Translations under genes and position numbers: made by a program
Shown here: piece after piece, positions 1 to 12,482 of the stretch
Layout: every line of letters starts with the position of its first letter
Position numbering within the stretch: the stretch's first letter is position 1
DNA from: Luscinia megarhynchos
Taxonomy: Eukaryota > Chordata > Aves > Passeriformes > Turdidae
Direction of reading: 5' to 3'
DNA length: 64,000 nucleotides
NCBI GenBank assembly: GCA_034336665.1
Contig: CM067592.1
Span: 28,865,819 to 28,929,818, forward strand
Notes under the pieces: generated by a model
What the model saw: only the letters and a program-made list of their open reading frames with translations
What the model was told of the DNA's origin: nothing
The model's database searches: none

Positions 1-733
1 AGCTGAAGGGTTGGGCAGAGAGAAACCTAAAGAGGCTCAGCAAGGGCAAGTGCCAGGTCTGCACCTGGGGAGGAGCAGCCCCAAGTGCCAGCACAGGCTG
101 GGGCTGAGCTCCTGCAGAGCAGCTCTAGAGAAGGACCTGGGGCTCCTGGTGCATCACAGGCTGTCCATGAGCTGTCAGTGCCTGTGGCCAGGGGGGCCAA
201 GGGGATCCTGGGCTGCTCTGGGAAGAGTGTGGCCAGCAGGGGAGGGAGGTGATCCTCTGGGCTCCTCAGCACAAGAGAGACAAGGAGCTGCTGGAGAGGG
301 TCCAGTGGAGAGCCACAAGGATGATCGGGGTCTGGAGCTTCTCTCCTGTGAGGAGAGACTGGGCCTTTTTAGTCTCGAGAAGAGAAGACTGAGAGGGGAT
401 CTCATTAGTGCTTATAACCATTTCAATGGCAGGTGACCATGGGGTGGTGACTATTTTCAGTGGTGTCTGGCAACAGAAGGGCTAGCAGCCATAAATTGAA
501 GTATAAGTTCTACATCAACGTGAGGAAGAGCCTCATGGAGAGTGGTCTAGCACTGAAGCAAGCATGCCAAGAGGTCATGGACTCTCCCCTTCTGGAGACA
601 TTCAAAACCCACCAGTGTAACCCACTTTAGCTGATCCTGTTATCCTGTTTTGAAGCAGAGTTAGACTAGATATCTCCAGAGGTCCCTTCCAAATGTAACA
701 ACTATGTGATTCTGTTATTCTTTTTATTCTATG
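1..733 (+). mobile_element. CR1 LINE, 3' end of ORF2 plus 3' UTR (5' end outside window)
   Basis: The sequence follows the avian CR1 3' region: the block around CAAGGGCAAGTGCCAGGTCT and CACCTGGGGAGGAGCAGCCC, then GGACCTGGGGCTCCTGGTG, GAGCTGCTGGAGAGGGTCCA, a tail with GGTCCCTTCCAA, and a 3' end of degenerate ATTCTGTG-type repeats at about 709-733. CR1 is a non-LTR retrotransposon whose ORF2 encodes endonuclease and reverse transcriptase; only the C-terminal part past the polymerase motifs lies here. About 50-60 bp of the usual ORF is missing near 255-270, where the sequence jumps from the segment before CTGCCCTGGTGAG-type sequence to GGGCTCCTCAGCACAAGAGA. Frameshifts split the reading frame, so the 141-codon open stretch at 11-436 is a remnant and not a gene. 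Dead copy; subfamily not assigned. Confidence 0.93.
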
Positions 734-3700
734 CAAAATCCATTAATGGACAATATGTTACTTGTTGTTTATATTGATTTTTTTCTCCATTTATTATTCA
801 CACGTAGTTCATCCTTTCTCTCTAGTACTCCATTCTCTCTACCTCATACCTAGAAAGCAATTGTCTTAATTACTTTGTAATTACTTAATAATTTTAATTG
901 TTTTGTTGTTTTAACTAGGTAGATGTTTTCTATTTTTTTTTTAAATGAGCAAAACTAAAAATTGTTATCTGTATTCATTCTATTTTCATTTATTTGAATT
1001 AATATTCATTAAATTTTTATAAAAAGATTCTCACAGATATCCTAGGAAAAGATGTTAGGGATTCCTAGGGTTATTCCATATTGCCAATATGAAACATTTT
1101 ACCAATTATTTTACCTTTTTTATTTTATAAGATGCCAGAATGCTCTTATGTCACTATGATTATTTACTGTTCTGTGAGCAGTGAATCAGTTAAAGAATTA
1201 GCTCAACTTCTACACCTTTTGGTCTCCCAAAAATATTCAAGGAGTTTTGTTTATGCAGCAGAACTCCTGAAAACTCAAAAGTTTCCATGACGGAAGAAGC
1301 TCAACCTCCAGAGAGCTCTTTTTATAGGATACAGGAGCCATAAAGTCAGACCCAACATTAAAATATGCATTTAAAGCAGAAAAAAGATTATCTTGTTAAG
1401 AAGAGCTCTTAATTATGATAAAAACAGCACATGCTTTGAAGACCCATATAACAGATCTAACCTTTAAAAACCAGCACTGATTTATCTCTCCACTAGCACA
1501 TTTTAATAATGAATCTCTCTGATAAATGTGCATCTTTTTAAAAAGACACACAAAGGGCCATACGTGCTTACCTTGTGTGACTTCCACCATTGATTTAATG
1601 ACATCACTTACAAAAATAAAATGGATAGGACTGCAGTTTCTATATATAAATGCTGAGCATTTATTTTTTAGAGCTAGAACTGGTTTAGGATGCACTATAA
1701 TGATGGAAATGTATATATATTCAAAGAAACAGTACTGACCTACTATCTGCACTTTTCTCAAGCTATTTTCAGCACCTTTGCACATTTACATTTCATAAGC
1801 AGGAAAGGAACATTTCTCTACATTGCTTTATAAAAATTGGGGCTGACTTTGGTTTCTGTCTGTCTAGAAGCATGCTTCACTGAATATAATTTCAAAGTCT
1901 AATCATTCACAGCTTGTCTCTTGGCTTGTGGCAAGGATATGGCTTAGGTCAAACTGCTTGTTTGGGGGGGCTTATTAGTAAAGCAATGTAATTTAAAAAA
2001 AAAGATTGGAAGCAGTACACTCTCTTGTAAATCTCAGAATTCCTCACACAGGCCTTAAAAACACATATATGCCAGTTATGTGCAAATCCATACTAAGTGG
2101 AAGAAACAAGATGATGTTTCCCTAGGTAACAAAACGTAGATGTTCCTTCAGAAGGTTTACACGTCTTGAACATATTTCCTATGAAAAAATATTGTTCTGA
2201 AGTTTGTATCTTTACCACGTATGCTAATCTTTTTGGGATTTCTTGCACAATCTTTAAAGTAATCTTAATATTGTTATGGTCTGTTTCATATTATATGATG
2301 TCTTTACACTCCTAACCTGCAAGCTTGAGTTATTTGAATTAGTAAATGAAGCCTTTCAGGCAGCAATATGGCAGGACTAAAATCCAATCAGATAATCTCT
2401 GTAATCATAGAAGGTCAACTGAGGTCAAAGATAGCTCACACACAGTGGAGGAATAGAAGAGGCTATAGAAGTACCACATCAGAAAGTGACTACCTTCAGT
2501 TCAGGTGCTGATGAATTTCTCATCAACTAAAACAAAGCCTACATGTAAATAGCATGATACAAAGAATAACCCTAGAGCTGGCCCAGTTTGAAATTCTGAG
2601 TATGATTTTAAAAGTACATAAACCAAAAGCAAGCTAGCAGCATAAAATCCAATAAATGAAATATTTAATTAAGTGTATGAAGGCATGATACAAAAATGGA
2701 TTACCTCTTAGATGAGAACCAATAGACATAAAAATTCCACTGTATTTAAATGTAGCTTATAGCACACAAAAAGAGAAAAAGAAAGCAAAAATCACAGAAC
2801 TAGAAAACTTAGACATAGATAATTATGAAAAGTGCAAACTGTCCTTCACTTGATAATTATTTTTATAGCAGTGCTACCACTTCATGAGTTAATGATACTA
2901 AAATACATCGTGGACCTTAGCTGGCTGTTATAATGAAACTAATTAAAAGTATAATAGAAAGATTAAAACTAGGTAAGAAATATAGCATCAGCTTTCATAG
3001 AAGATAATATAAACAAAATAGTGGTAGAAAACTTGGATAGATATATCAAAATGAAGAGATTGGATTATTGCAGCATGCTAAGTGAAAAAAAAAACAAAAA
3101 ACAAACCCAAAATCAGAAGTGGATATGACATTATGGATAAATATGAAAAATATGTCTAAACTTAAATGTAAGCATGAAATTTTAACACAGATATTAGTAT
3201 GAGTAAGGCTTGACTTCTGAACTACTTTAAACTTTAAAGTTTAGGATGGCAAAGAAGAAATGAACCCTGGATTATGTTCACTACAAGATGTACTCACTCT
3301 ATCATATTATTTTTATCTACACACCTGTTTAGGATTATCCAATAACCCTGAAAATTCAGAAAATAATTTAAATAAAGGTATTGATTTTAAACATCATTCT
3401 TACTAGCTTATTTTCAGAGACAAGTGTGATATTCAGACTTTCATTAGACCTATACATAAGCATGTTGTATCCCTATTTATCTCTAAATCTCAAACTGTAT
3501 TCATAAACACTGAACGAAAAGTTCATCCAATGTATATTCTTAATATGCTTCTGTGGAGCCAATACTTTATCATTAGAGAGTGATGACACATAATCTGAGA
3601 AAATAGATGCTTGAAAAACTATTTTTCTGGGTAAAATCTTTTAATATCTCAAAGAAATACAGTAATAAAGGGTTTCCTTGACAGAACTATTAGATGCAGG

Positions 3701-4892
3701 AAAAACAAAATGTTTATATAAAGTCAGCTTTTCAGGCACAATTTGAATAATATTATAAAAGATAAGACAAAGAAACTTACAAGAAGTTACTTATAGAAGA
3801 AAACAATTCTTTAAAAGATGGTAATATAAATTAAATGTCAATAAAAACTGCAGTGGGTCAACAGTTATTGCTGTCCTTTCTTCTTCCTTTGGGCACTAAA
3901 GTATTGCAAGACAACAAATCAGCCAAATTCTATTTGTTTTTAAAAGCCATGGATGGATTTGATCTAAGTCAGTGAATAATGGGAAAGTAAGAGGTCTAAA
4001 TAAATGAGAAGAAATAGTCTTTTGCAATTCCCATTGCAAATCTTATACAAAATACAATATTCATATACAATTCTGATATAAAATCTCTACACTCTCTCTC
4101 TCCCTTAAAAATGAGAGGAGGAATCTGTAGATTTTCCAAAGATGAAAAGGAATTCAGGAGGACAGACAGTTCAAAAATAAAAAGAAAAGATAAGTTTTTC
4201 AAAAACAGTTGACCTACTATCATAATATAGATAGGAAAGAAAAAAAAAAGAGGTTAAAAAAGAGATCATGGAATATGTTAAGAATGCAATAAAAATTAAG
4301 ATTAAGGGTTATTAAGAAAAGGACAGACTGTTTTTGAAAAAGCAGGGGAAAAAAAGGTATTGCATTCCACTTTTAACCCAAAATAAGAGAAGTATAATCA
4401 GCAATTTATCCTCATACTGCAGTGAAGTTTAAAATTGCTCTAAAAAAAAATATCCTATTCATAAGTTCTCCTGGTCACATAGCATTTAATGGTTGTGGTT
4501 GTTTTGTTTTTTTTTTAATTTCTGATTTTTAAATTTTCTTTATAGAAGTGGGTCTAATTTAGATTTTATTTTAAATTTATCTTTCTATCTGAAACTATTG
4601 CTTTGGAGTTAGTTTTGGTTTGTTGTTTTTGTTTTTTGTTTTTTTATGTCATGCTGGTTGCAGGCGTGTCAGTCTTTTTTTTTCATTGTCTGAAATTACT
4701 CCAACTAGTTTAAATTTATGGTTTTCGGCACATCTAATGTCCTACCAGTTTCTCCTGGGAAATGCAACGACATGCTGCTTTTGTCAAAATTAAAATGGAT
4801 ACTCTGTTAGCTTGGTATTCTGGTGCCCTGGAAAACTTAGTCTCATTTGAGCCATTTTTTATACCTGAGATAATGCTGGGAAACTATATGTC
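734..4892. other. AT-rich unique DNA, no gene recognised
   Basis: About 4.2 kb of AT-rich sequence with short A and T runs and no recognisable repeat family or exon. The longest open stretch is 129 codons on the minus strand (1396-1785). It has no recognisable domain but contains a short segment ending in a good splice donor at 1572. A perfect 16-bp palindrome lies at 3228-3243. Confidence 0.6.
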
Positions 4893-4947
4893 TTTTTTTG
4901 TTTTGTTTTGTTTTGTTTTGTTGTTTTTTTTTTTTTTTTTTTTTGTT
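4893..4947 (+). repeat. T/G simple tract, (TTTTG)n followed by T21
   Basis: An uninterrupted G/T run: five or so TTTTG units followed by 21 consecutive T. The short open frames reading Phe or Lys runs across it are artefacts of the repeat. It resembles the other T/G (or A/C) tracts in this window. Confidence 0.9.
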
Positions 4948-7900
4948 AAAGAACTTTTTAAAAAAACTACACTTTTCAGTATTCAGCATGTTTTCCCATA
5001 CTGTACATTGTAAACATAAGGTATTACAGGAAAGCATATATATTTAGAGGGGAAAAAAATGCAATCTAGGAGCAAAAATCCTGCAAAGAGATGTCTTTTC
5101 AGTGAGGAGTTGCATGTGAATGTGCATGTCACAGTCAGGTCTTCCACACCTGGCTGCAGGAAGAACAGGAGCAAGAGGCTGTCACTAACTGGGAGGCAGG
5201 CTGGCAAAGTAAATCAAATCTATCTGAACCTGTAGCGACAGAAGATCTGTTAACATACCCCGAGGGGCATGACTCTCAACACCTTCACAGCAGACAGAAC
5301 AGGTTGATCTTGAAATAACCACAAGAAACAGTCAACTAAAATCAGGTCTGTAGCATCTGTTAGGTAACTTTCCTACAGTCAGTGCTATTCACAGGGTAAT
5401 CTGTACTGAAATTATGCTGGTAAATAAAGGAGGAGGATGAACACATATACATTTGTTTGGTTTTTAAATCAGAAACAACGAATTGTTGTTCTGCATGCTA
5501 GAAAAATTAAGCCCAAATTACTATACAAAAGGATTTTACTGTTCTGGAACTTTAAAGTAGTTCCATAGTCTAATGACAGCCTAATAAGAACAAGGACAAT
5601 TGGCCTGGTTTACATGAATAATCCTATTGATTTCAGTAGAACTACTCTTGTGAGTAGGCCAATTATAATTTTGTTCTTACTGAGTATTCACGTATCATCC
5701 CTCTTGAGTGTTGTAATAATTTCATAAGCTCTTAAAAATTCGTCTACAATTATTTCTTTTTAATATTATGTCAATATCCATATCCTCTATCTTCAGGATA
5801 CCTCTTCTTTTTTTCTTTAAACTATGTTAATAATCTGATAGAGTGATAGCAATAACCCAAACAATGCATGTGTGAATACCAAAATGGTAGAGTTATTAAT
5901 CTAGAAAAAGTAAACATATTGTATTACTTTTTTGGATAACACACTTTTACTCTTAAACACGAGTTCTATGTCCTACTATTATGACTCAGTTTACAGTACA
6001 TGAAATCTTGCCATTTACAAATACTGTCTTCCTAATTTTTTTCCTACGAATTTCAACACTGCTTATTCAAGTCATAACATAAATTGTTTTATTTAAAAAT
6101 AATTATATGGTATACAATTTATATGAACAATGTCTCCCTTCTTCAGTCAGCAAATGATTTCTACTCATTTTCTTAGAAATGCCCAATAAGGAATTTAATA
6201 TTAAAATGTGACTTTTAAGCTGTTCTATACTTTCCATACAGTTGTGCCAAATTATTTTATTGGAAATAATTTTACTGCAATAAGTATCAAAGAAGCAATG
6301 ATTAGTCACTTATTGTAAAGTGCTACCAACTTTTTATTTGATATTACAAAATTGCAATGCAATTGTTATGTCTGCAGTGCAAATTTTACATTCGTACAAA
6401 TTTTGAACCAGATTGACAACACTGTGGCCATGAAGATACTGATATGCATTCCTTGAACTGTGCTTGGCAGGGAAGAAAGAAGGTCACTGCAATTCTCTTG
6501 TTTTTAAAGTCTGAACATCTGTGCTCTTGTTTGCTCATTTGTTATCTACTGTAGGAAAGCATAAAATTCTGAATCAAGGTGAACTGGTGGAGTGCAAGTA
6601 CGTTTAATGAAGTACATGGGGAGTTTTATCATAAGCAAAACTACTAGTATGCAAAGACTTTTCTTGGCATGCAAACTAATTGCCACAGTTCTCTCATGTC
6701 AGTTGTTTTATTCATAGACTATTACACACTATTAAATTGCATTAACGTGATTGCAAGCTTAAAGCCTGATTGATTATAAACATATAATTAACAAGATTAC
6801 ATTGCCTTATATTACTTTGCAATGAAACAGCATTTATTTTGTGTGAGTTGATGACTCCACTTCAGCCATTAGAAATTATCTACTGGCAAAGAGAACTTAA
6901 TAGCAGAACTTTGTTCTACGTTCCTTTGCTGAAAAGAACAGCAAAAGCATCGATTACCAACTCCTGTCGGACTACATTTCATGGCCTGAAATTTAAATTC
7001 TAAATCAGAACTCCATATCTGATGTATCTTCTGCTCTTGTGTGAACACATAACAAAAATCATCTAGGTTCACAGTACATGGATGATTCCTAGTTTTTATT
7101 TCAGCTGTGCTAAGAAACACTGTCTGGTTTCGATCATGTTGCACAGTCCTGCAGGTACAGCAGAATTCACTAAGCTTCACAGCTGTAGTAAATTAGCAGG
7201 GCCCATCATCCATCAATTCATACTCATATGAACACATGCACGACAAAATACTAAATAAAAATGAAAATTCTGAGCCCATTGAAATTTACAGTCATTTCTG
7301 ATATCATCTCTAGCAGACCTAGCATTTTAAATAGAAAGTTCAGTTTCTTAACACAGAAAGAAAAAAACAAGGGGTCGAAAATAGTGTAGGATATTCCAGA
7401 GGCTTTTGCATCTGGGGCTTCCCAAGCGATGATTTAATATTCTGAGATACACTGAAAACTTTATATAGTAGTTATATGTTTGATTTGCATTATACATTAG
7501 GTACGAATAAGGAATCTAATAGTACCTATGTTCATCCCTCTTTCCTTACATAATTTAGAAAACAAGAAATGGAGAAGAAACTTCATCCACGAACTAAGGA
7601 CAAATCCATGGTATAAAAAGAAATTTGACAAAATTCTTTCTGCTTCAAAATGTGTACCAAATATATGGCCTCAGAGATGGAATCTTGGCATCATAAATAT
7701 TAATGCATATTAAAAACATATGGTAGCACAAGTAAATAGATGCCACTTTTACACCTTTTTTGTAGGGACTCAAAATGCCATTTTCTTTAGACAGATGTCG
7801 AGCATTTCTCTGTATGCTAAGCATGCACATCTTTGCTGTCAAACACACAAAGAATACACAAGAACAGAGACACTGTTACCAAATTTTTTAGTGAGATTTA

Positions 7901-8838
7901 TGCATTTCCAATGCAGCTTTAGGCCTTTCCCTGTCAACATCTAAATGAACCAGCATGAGAAAATTATATTCTGAACTTACCCTAGATGACTCTTACAATT
8001 CACATTTTACTTCATATTGGTACTATTATCATGTTACAAATATATGCATATATGCAATATGTCATGATTCATATGTTCCAATATTTAAAAAATAAAATCA
8101 GGAAAACCCAAACAGAAAGTTTTATGTTAAATATCCTGCTTTACCAAAAATAGAAAAAAAGCAAACTAAAAAACAAAACGAAACAAAAAAACCCCAGCCA
8201 TATTTGTTGTTAGAAAATAAAGCCTATTTCTTGTCATTATACTTTCTCCTTTCAAGAAGTCCCAGACAACCTCTTTCTCTTTTTTCTAATTTATCCTTTT
8301 TACTAGTTTTTCTTCTCTTCACACTGAGAAATCTGCAAAGAAAAATAACAAATCACTACCTGTAGTACAATTGATTACAGGAAAAAGATTCTTAAGATTT
8401 TATATTCCGTCTGACTTTTCTGAAATAATGTAACAAAGCTTTAACTACTGCTTTAAAAACAACCAAAAGAAAACACATAATATGGGCCCTGTAAGGTATC
8501 TAAATGTGAAGTCATTATTCTCCATTAAAAGGCTTTTGCACAGCTGACGTTGCTGGGGTTAGTTATTTGTACAGATCCATGAAAACGCTTTCTCAATTTA
8601 GAGTAAAATATGAGGTCTTTATATCCTCACTGAATACTTTGGAGGGTGACTGAAAGGACTTATTTGCCAGACTCTCTCCACTGACTATGTAAGAGGTCTG
8701 TATTAATAAACTGGCTGCCTGGATTACTAGCAGAAGCAGTAAACTTTTCTCAGTTCATTTAACATACACCTGTTTGTACAACAGTGAGACAAGTCCACAT
8801 GGAAAACTATTCCATCAAGGAAACAGGATTTGCTGTTT
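4948..8838. other. AT-rich unique DNA; one weak terminal-exon candidate on the minus strand
   Basis: No transposon or known gene recognised. On the minus strand, 6869-7180 holds a 103-codon open stretch with protein-like composition. It contains a strong internal acceptor (TTTTGCTGTTCTTTTCAG ending at 6929), a stop at 6869 and an AATAAA at 6833-6838. I recognise no family, so it is treated only as a candidate in the findings. The rest shows nothing beyond short A/C runs near 8158-8200. Confidence 0.5.
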
Positions 8839-9009
8839 AGTTGTGGGGTTGGTTTTTTGTTTTGCTTTTTTGTTTGTTTTGTTTGGTGGGTTTGTTTTTT
8901 TTTGTTTTTTTGTGGGTTTTTTTTGTTTTGTTTTGGTTTTTTTTATTTTTTTTGTTGGTTTTTTTTTGTTTGGTTTTTTTGTTGTTGTTCTTTTTTGGTT
9001 GGTTTTTTT
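8839..9009 (+). repeat. 171-bp G/T-only low-complexity tract
   Basis: Only three bases out of 171 are not G or T (C at 8865, A at 8945, C at 8990). Runs of T are broken by G, GG or GGG with no fixed period. The overlapping Phe/Trp/Val-rich or Lys/Asn-rich open frames here are artefacts. The complementary strand is an A/C tract like those at 27.56, 35.01, 40.78, 51.51 and 62.77 kb. Confidence 0.92.
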
Positions 9010-10733
9010 CGGCCTTCATTGATAACATCTCCTTATCTTTCTGACTACTGGCAGACTAGCAGTATTTAGTTGCCCACATTGCATGTTAACACTGGATCAT
9101 TGAGGGCACATCTACCCTACCAACTATGTCAAACAGCTCTCTAGATAAAACAGATCTGTAGAGAGAAACACTTAGTGCTGAAGGTCTGGAATGCATACTA
9201 GACACATTTCAGATATTCTGTTTGTCCACTTTTACTTTGGATTAAGTACATAGTTCTGTTACTGTAAAGTCTTCCAGCTTTGTATCATATGGAAGGAATC
9301 CAGTTTGTGCTTTCTAGTGCACCTGAACTCAAAGTGACCTAAACTGATCAGGAGATTTGCTTGGGAAAGCAGACCTGTTTTAGGCATGTATACATACTCT
9401 TTATTCTTTTCATCTGAATTAAAGTTGATCACCTGTATTCGGTGAAACCAAAAAAAAAAAAAAATACTACTGTTACTATTAATTAAGTACCGTTGATAAT
9501 GTAAAGTCTGAATAATTTTTGGACACAGCCACTAAATATATTTGATCTTAAGATGATGTAACATATCTATTTTTCAAATATATAAAAACTGAAAGCCTAA
9601 AATAAATGGAAAAGTAAATTAAAGCATCCAATTCCTAGCTAAAGATTCACAGTAGCATTTCCAAAAGATAAGATTTTTTTTGTTTATTTTAATTTTGTCC
9701 ATCAAATCAAAAAATGAAAATATTATTTCAGCTCAGTACAAATTTTTAATAAACACAAAAGATTTTCAGTTTTCTCTACCAAACTGGAAAAAAAAAAAGT
9801 AATCTTAGAATGGAAAGCAAGTTTATACTTAAGTAAAGAAATAATTAATTTTTTGTTTCAAACCAAAATATTTCACTTTATTTTTACACTTGTGTTCACA
9901 CAAAATAGCAAAATGAATTAATGAGATATTTTATTAAGATTTATTTATTATTTTCAGCAGAAAAAGATACATTTCTTGTTTTAAAAACCCCTAAAAGTTA
10001 GAAAAATATAAATCAAACAAACATAGATACACTTGCAAGCACATAAACAGTTTACAGTGATTCTGGAACATCAAAAAAACTCTTTATGTAAAGAATGGCT
10101 CACATAGAAATCTAACAAAAGAATGAAATAACTTAAAGAGTAAGGCACCACACTTGTCTATTATTTTTTTTCTTACATTCCTCTCATTCCATGTCATCAA
10201 TGTAGTTTGCTGGCTAAACTACATATTGGCCTAATGGGCAGTCAGCAAGTTAGAAAAAAGAAGCAAAAAAAGATTTTGAATAAAAATATTTCCTCAGCTG
10301 CCTCTGCTGAAAAGCCTCTATTATCTGTTTCTTTGGCAATAGCATTGTTTCTTGAAATAATGTGAAAACCAACACATTTCCTCTGGAAAGAGATTGTCAC
10401 ATCTGAAAATTATTACTTTCACGGTATAGGGAGTCACCCATTAATTGTACTGAAACATTGCAAGAAAAAGGAGTGGCTCACAACACCAATAAATTGCTAT
10501 GCAGTAGCTTTGGAATATACCTAAGTAACACCAACAAAACTGAAAAGCTGTCTTTTGGTGAAATGCTAAAAAGAGATCTTTAAGGAATGAAGAATTTGAC
10601 ATGCCTTGTATAAATGATTAAAACCATCTGTAAGATGAAAAAAAAAGGTAGCCTGAATTTTTCAAAGTTGTCTGTGAGACTTTAGAGGGAGCTAGGTATC
10701 CAGCCTTTGAAAATTCTGCCCTTTGTGTTTCCC

Positions 10734-10737
<4 letters not shown>
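9010..10737. other. AT-rich unique DNA, nothing recognised
   Basis: No gene, transposon or tandem repeat of note. It contains a run of 15 A near 9450 and several TAAT-rich patches. Confidence 0.6.

Positions 10738-10766
<29 letters not shown>
10738..10766 (+). repeat. Poly-T run, 29 bases
   Basis: Twenty-nine consecutive T. On the minus strand this is a poly-A run, but no retrocopy or SINE body is recognisable on either side and no flanking duplication is visible, so it is called a simple repeat only. Confidence 0.93.
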
Positions 10767-11839
10767 GGTAAGGGAGGGAGAAATAACTCTCTTACCATGT
10801 TTTACAAAATAGAGATAAAGTAGCTTTCGTGTACAAATGTGTTAACTCCCATGGAGTTAACTGCAGCAGGGGAAAGAGACTGTTGATGTCTGCTTTATGA
10901 GACAAAATATATCCAGTGCAAAGAGAAAATGTAAAATGTGATGATACATATCTACAGGAAACAATGCTGTGTGCTACTGCTAATTTTATCATAGTACAAA
11001 TAATAACACTTCTATTTCTTGTGTGCTGTGGAAGTGTTTTCAAGCAATTCATTGTTTTGAAATATAACAGATAAAGCATAAAAGAAAACACAGAAAATTA
11101 CTACAGAATATGTTTCAATGAAAGGATAGCTTTGTACAGCAGTTATGTGAACTGAACAAAGCCACATTCTTAGATGCCAATAAACGAAACAATCTTTGTT
11201 TTTATCACACTTGCTGTCTCCTTTATTAATATCAGTCAAGTCAGTGTTAAGATAGTTTGTGTTCTGTGTCAAAGAACAAAGCCATTTTTATCAGCTCTAT
11301 TCTCACTCACTACATGCAAATCAAGTAACTAATTTGATCCTATCTAACTGCATTTTATCTAATTATCAGTTTAACCTGGCAATCAACATGGCACACTTGG
11401 ATTCCTTAAGAAGTAGAGAAGAATATCACCTGCCAAAATGACCTAAAGAATAAAGGAAAATATTTCTAAATTGTTGCGGAAAAGTCATGTGCTGGGAAGA
11501 GAGCACCTGGCATAAGCCATGCTGTTTCAGCAAGTGATCTGAAATCTGACTAGAGGTACAGAAGACTGTAAGCACAAGGAAAGAGTTGGGCTTCTATCGT
11601 CTCACTATGACAGAATTCTTGGAAGACTGAATAAACCTACAGTATCCTAATTTTTCTGAAACTGACATTACAACCATCATTCAGTTCTGCCACAATCCAA
11701 TCATTTTTTGAAATGCAATGTAAACTCATTTTTCCATCATCCTGTATGAGGCTCATTATTTGAACACTAAAATTTTCTCAACTAGCTGAGTGTCCTGCAA
11801 AATGCCTTGCAGATTTAAGTGCTGATGAAGAATTTTTAA
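10767..11839. other. Unique DNA upstream of LTR A
   Basis: No recognised gene or repeat. Two minus-strand open stretches (86 and 99 codons) overlap each other in different frames and show no domain. The 5' boundary of the following LTR is not sharp, so some of its 5' part may extend into the end of this interval. Confidence 0.5.
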
Positions 11840-12482
11840 AAGCTATTTGATAGCTCTTGGCAAGACCTGTGACCCAACGGAGAGGGGAAACAACACTGAA
11901 GCAGGTTTGCTGGAAGGACTTGTGATAATTCTATAGGGGACTCACTGTGGAGCAGCCTGGTCCTGATGGACTCTCTCCTTTGCAAGGGACTCAGGGTGGA
12001 GCAGTTAGTGAAAAACTGCAGTCTGTAGGAAAGACCTACACTAAGAAAGATCATGGAGAAGAGTCTCCTGTGGGAGACACACCACACTGGAGAAGGAAAA
12101 GAGTCTGAGGAGTGCTACAACTGATGAGGAATGAGCAATGGAAAAAATGTGTGATGAACTGGTGCTAACTACCATTGCCCATTCTACTTTGTCACTTAAA
12201 GCAAAGAGGGAGAGAAATTGGGAGCTCCGTTAAGCCTGGGAAAGTGTTTCCAAGATTTGGGTTAATTTCTTATTATCATACTCCAATTTGATTGGCAATT
12301 TACTAAACCAATTCCCTAAAGCTGATTTTATTTTGCCTGCGATAGTAATTAACGAGTGATCTCTGCCAGCCCTTTTATTGACCCATGAGCCTTTTATTGT
12401 ATTTTCTCCCCTGTCCAGTTGAGGAGTGGAATGTTAGAGCAGCTTGGTGGACAACAGCAGCATTCAGCCAAGGCCAACCCAC
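11840..12482 (+). mobile_element. Old solo LTR of an avian endogenous retrovirus (LTR A)
   Basis: The sequence follows, with decay, an LTR family I recognise from bird genomes. It has a 5' part built of repeated units related to GACCCACGCTGGAGCAG (near 11938, 11990, 12030 and 12078) and a middle block with AAGATTTGGGTTAATTTCTT. A polyadenylation-type region degraded from AATAAATTAA lies near 12300, followed by TTTTGCCTGCGATAGTAATT, GAGTGATCTCTGCC, TATTTTCTCCCCTGTCCAGT and an end at about CAGCCAAGGCCAACCCA. The family 3' end is CAACCCACCACA; the terminal CA is blurred here. LTRs carry promoter and poly(A) signals for the provirus. No gag, pol or env remains are present, so this is a solo LTR. 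The 5' edge is estimated, no target-site duplication was found, and the family name is not certain. Confidence 0.72.

Noticed and set aside
11..436. 141-codon open stretch on the plus strand
   Set aside because: Out-of-frame remnant of the CR1 ORF2 C-terminus with an internal deletion.
8774..9069. Several overlapping Phe/Trp/Val-rich and Lys/Asn-rich open frames that look like membrane segments
   Set aside because: Artefacts of the G/T-only tract.
10738..10766. Poly-T as the tail of a minus-strand retrocopy
   Set aside because: No coding or SINE-like body next to it and no target-site duplication.
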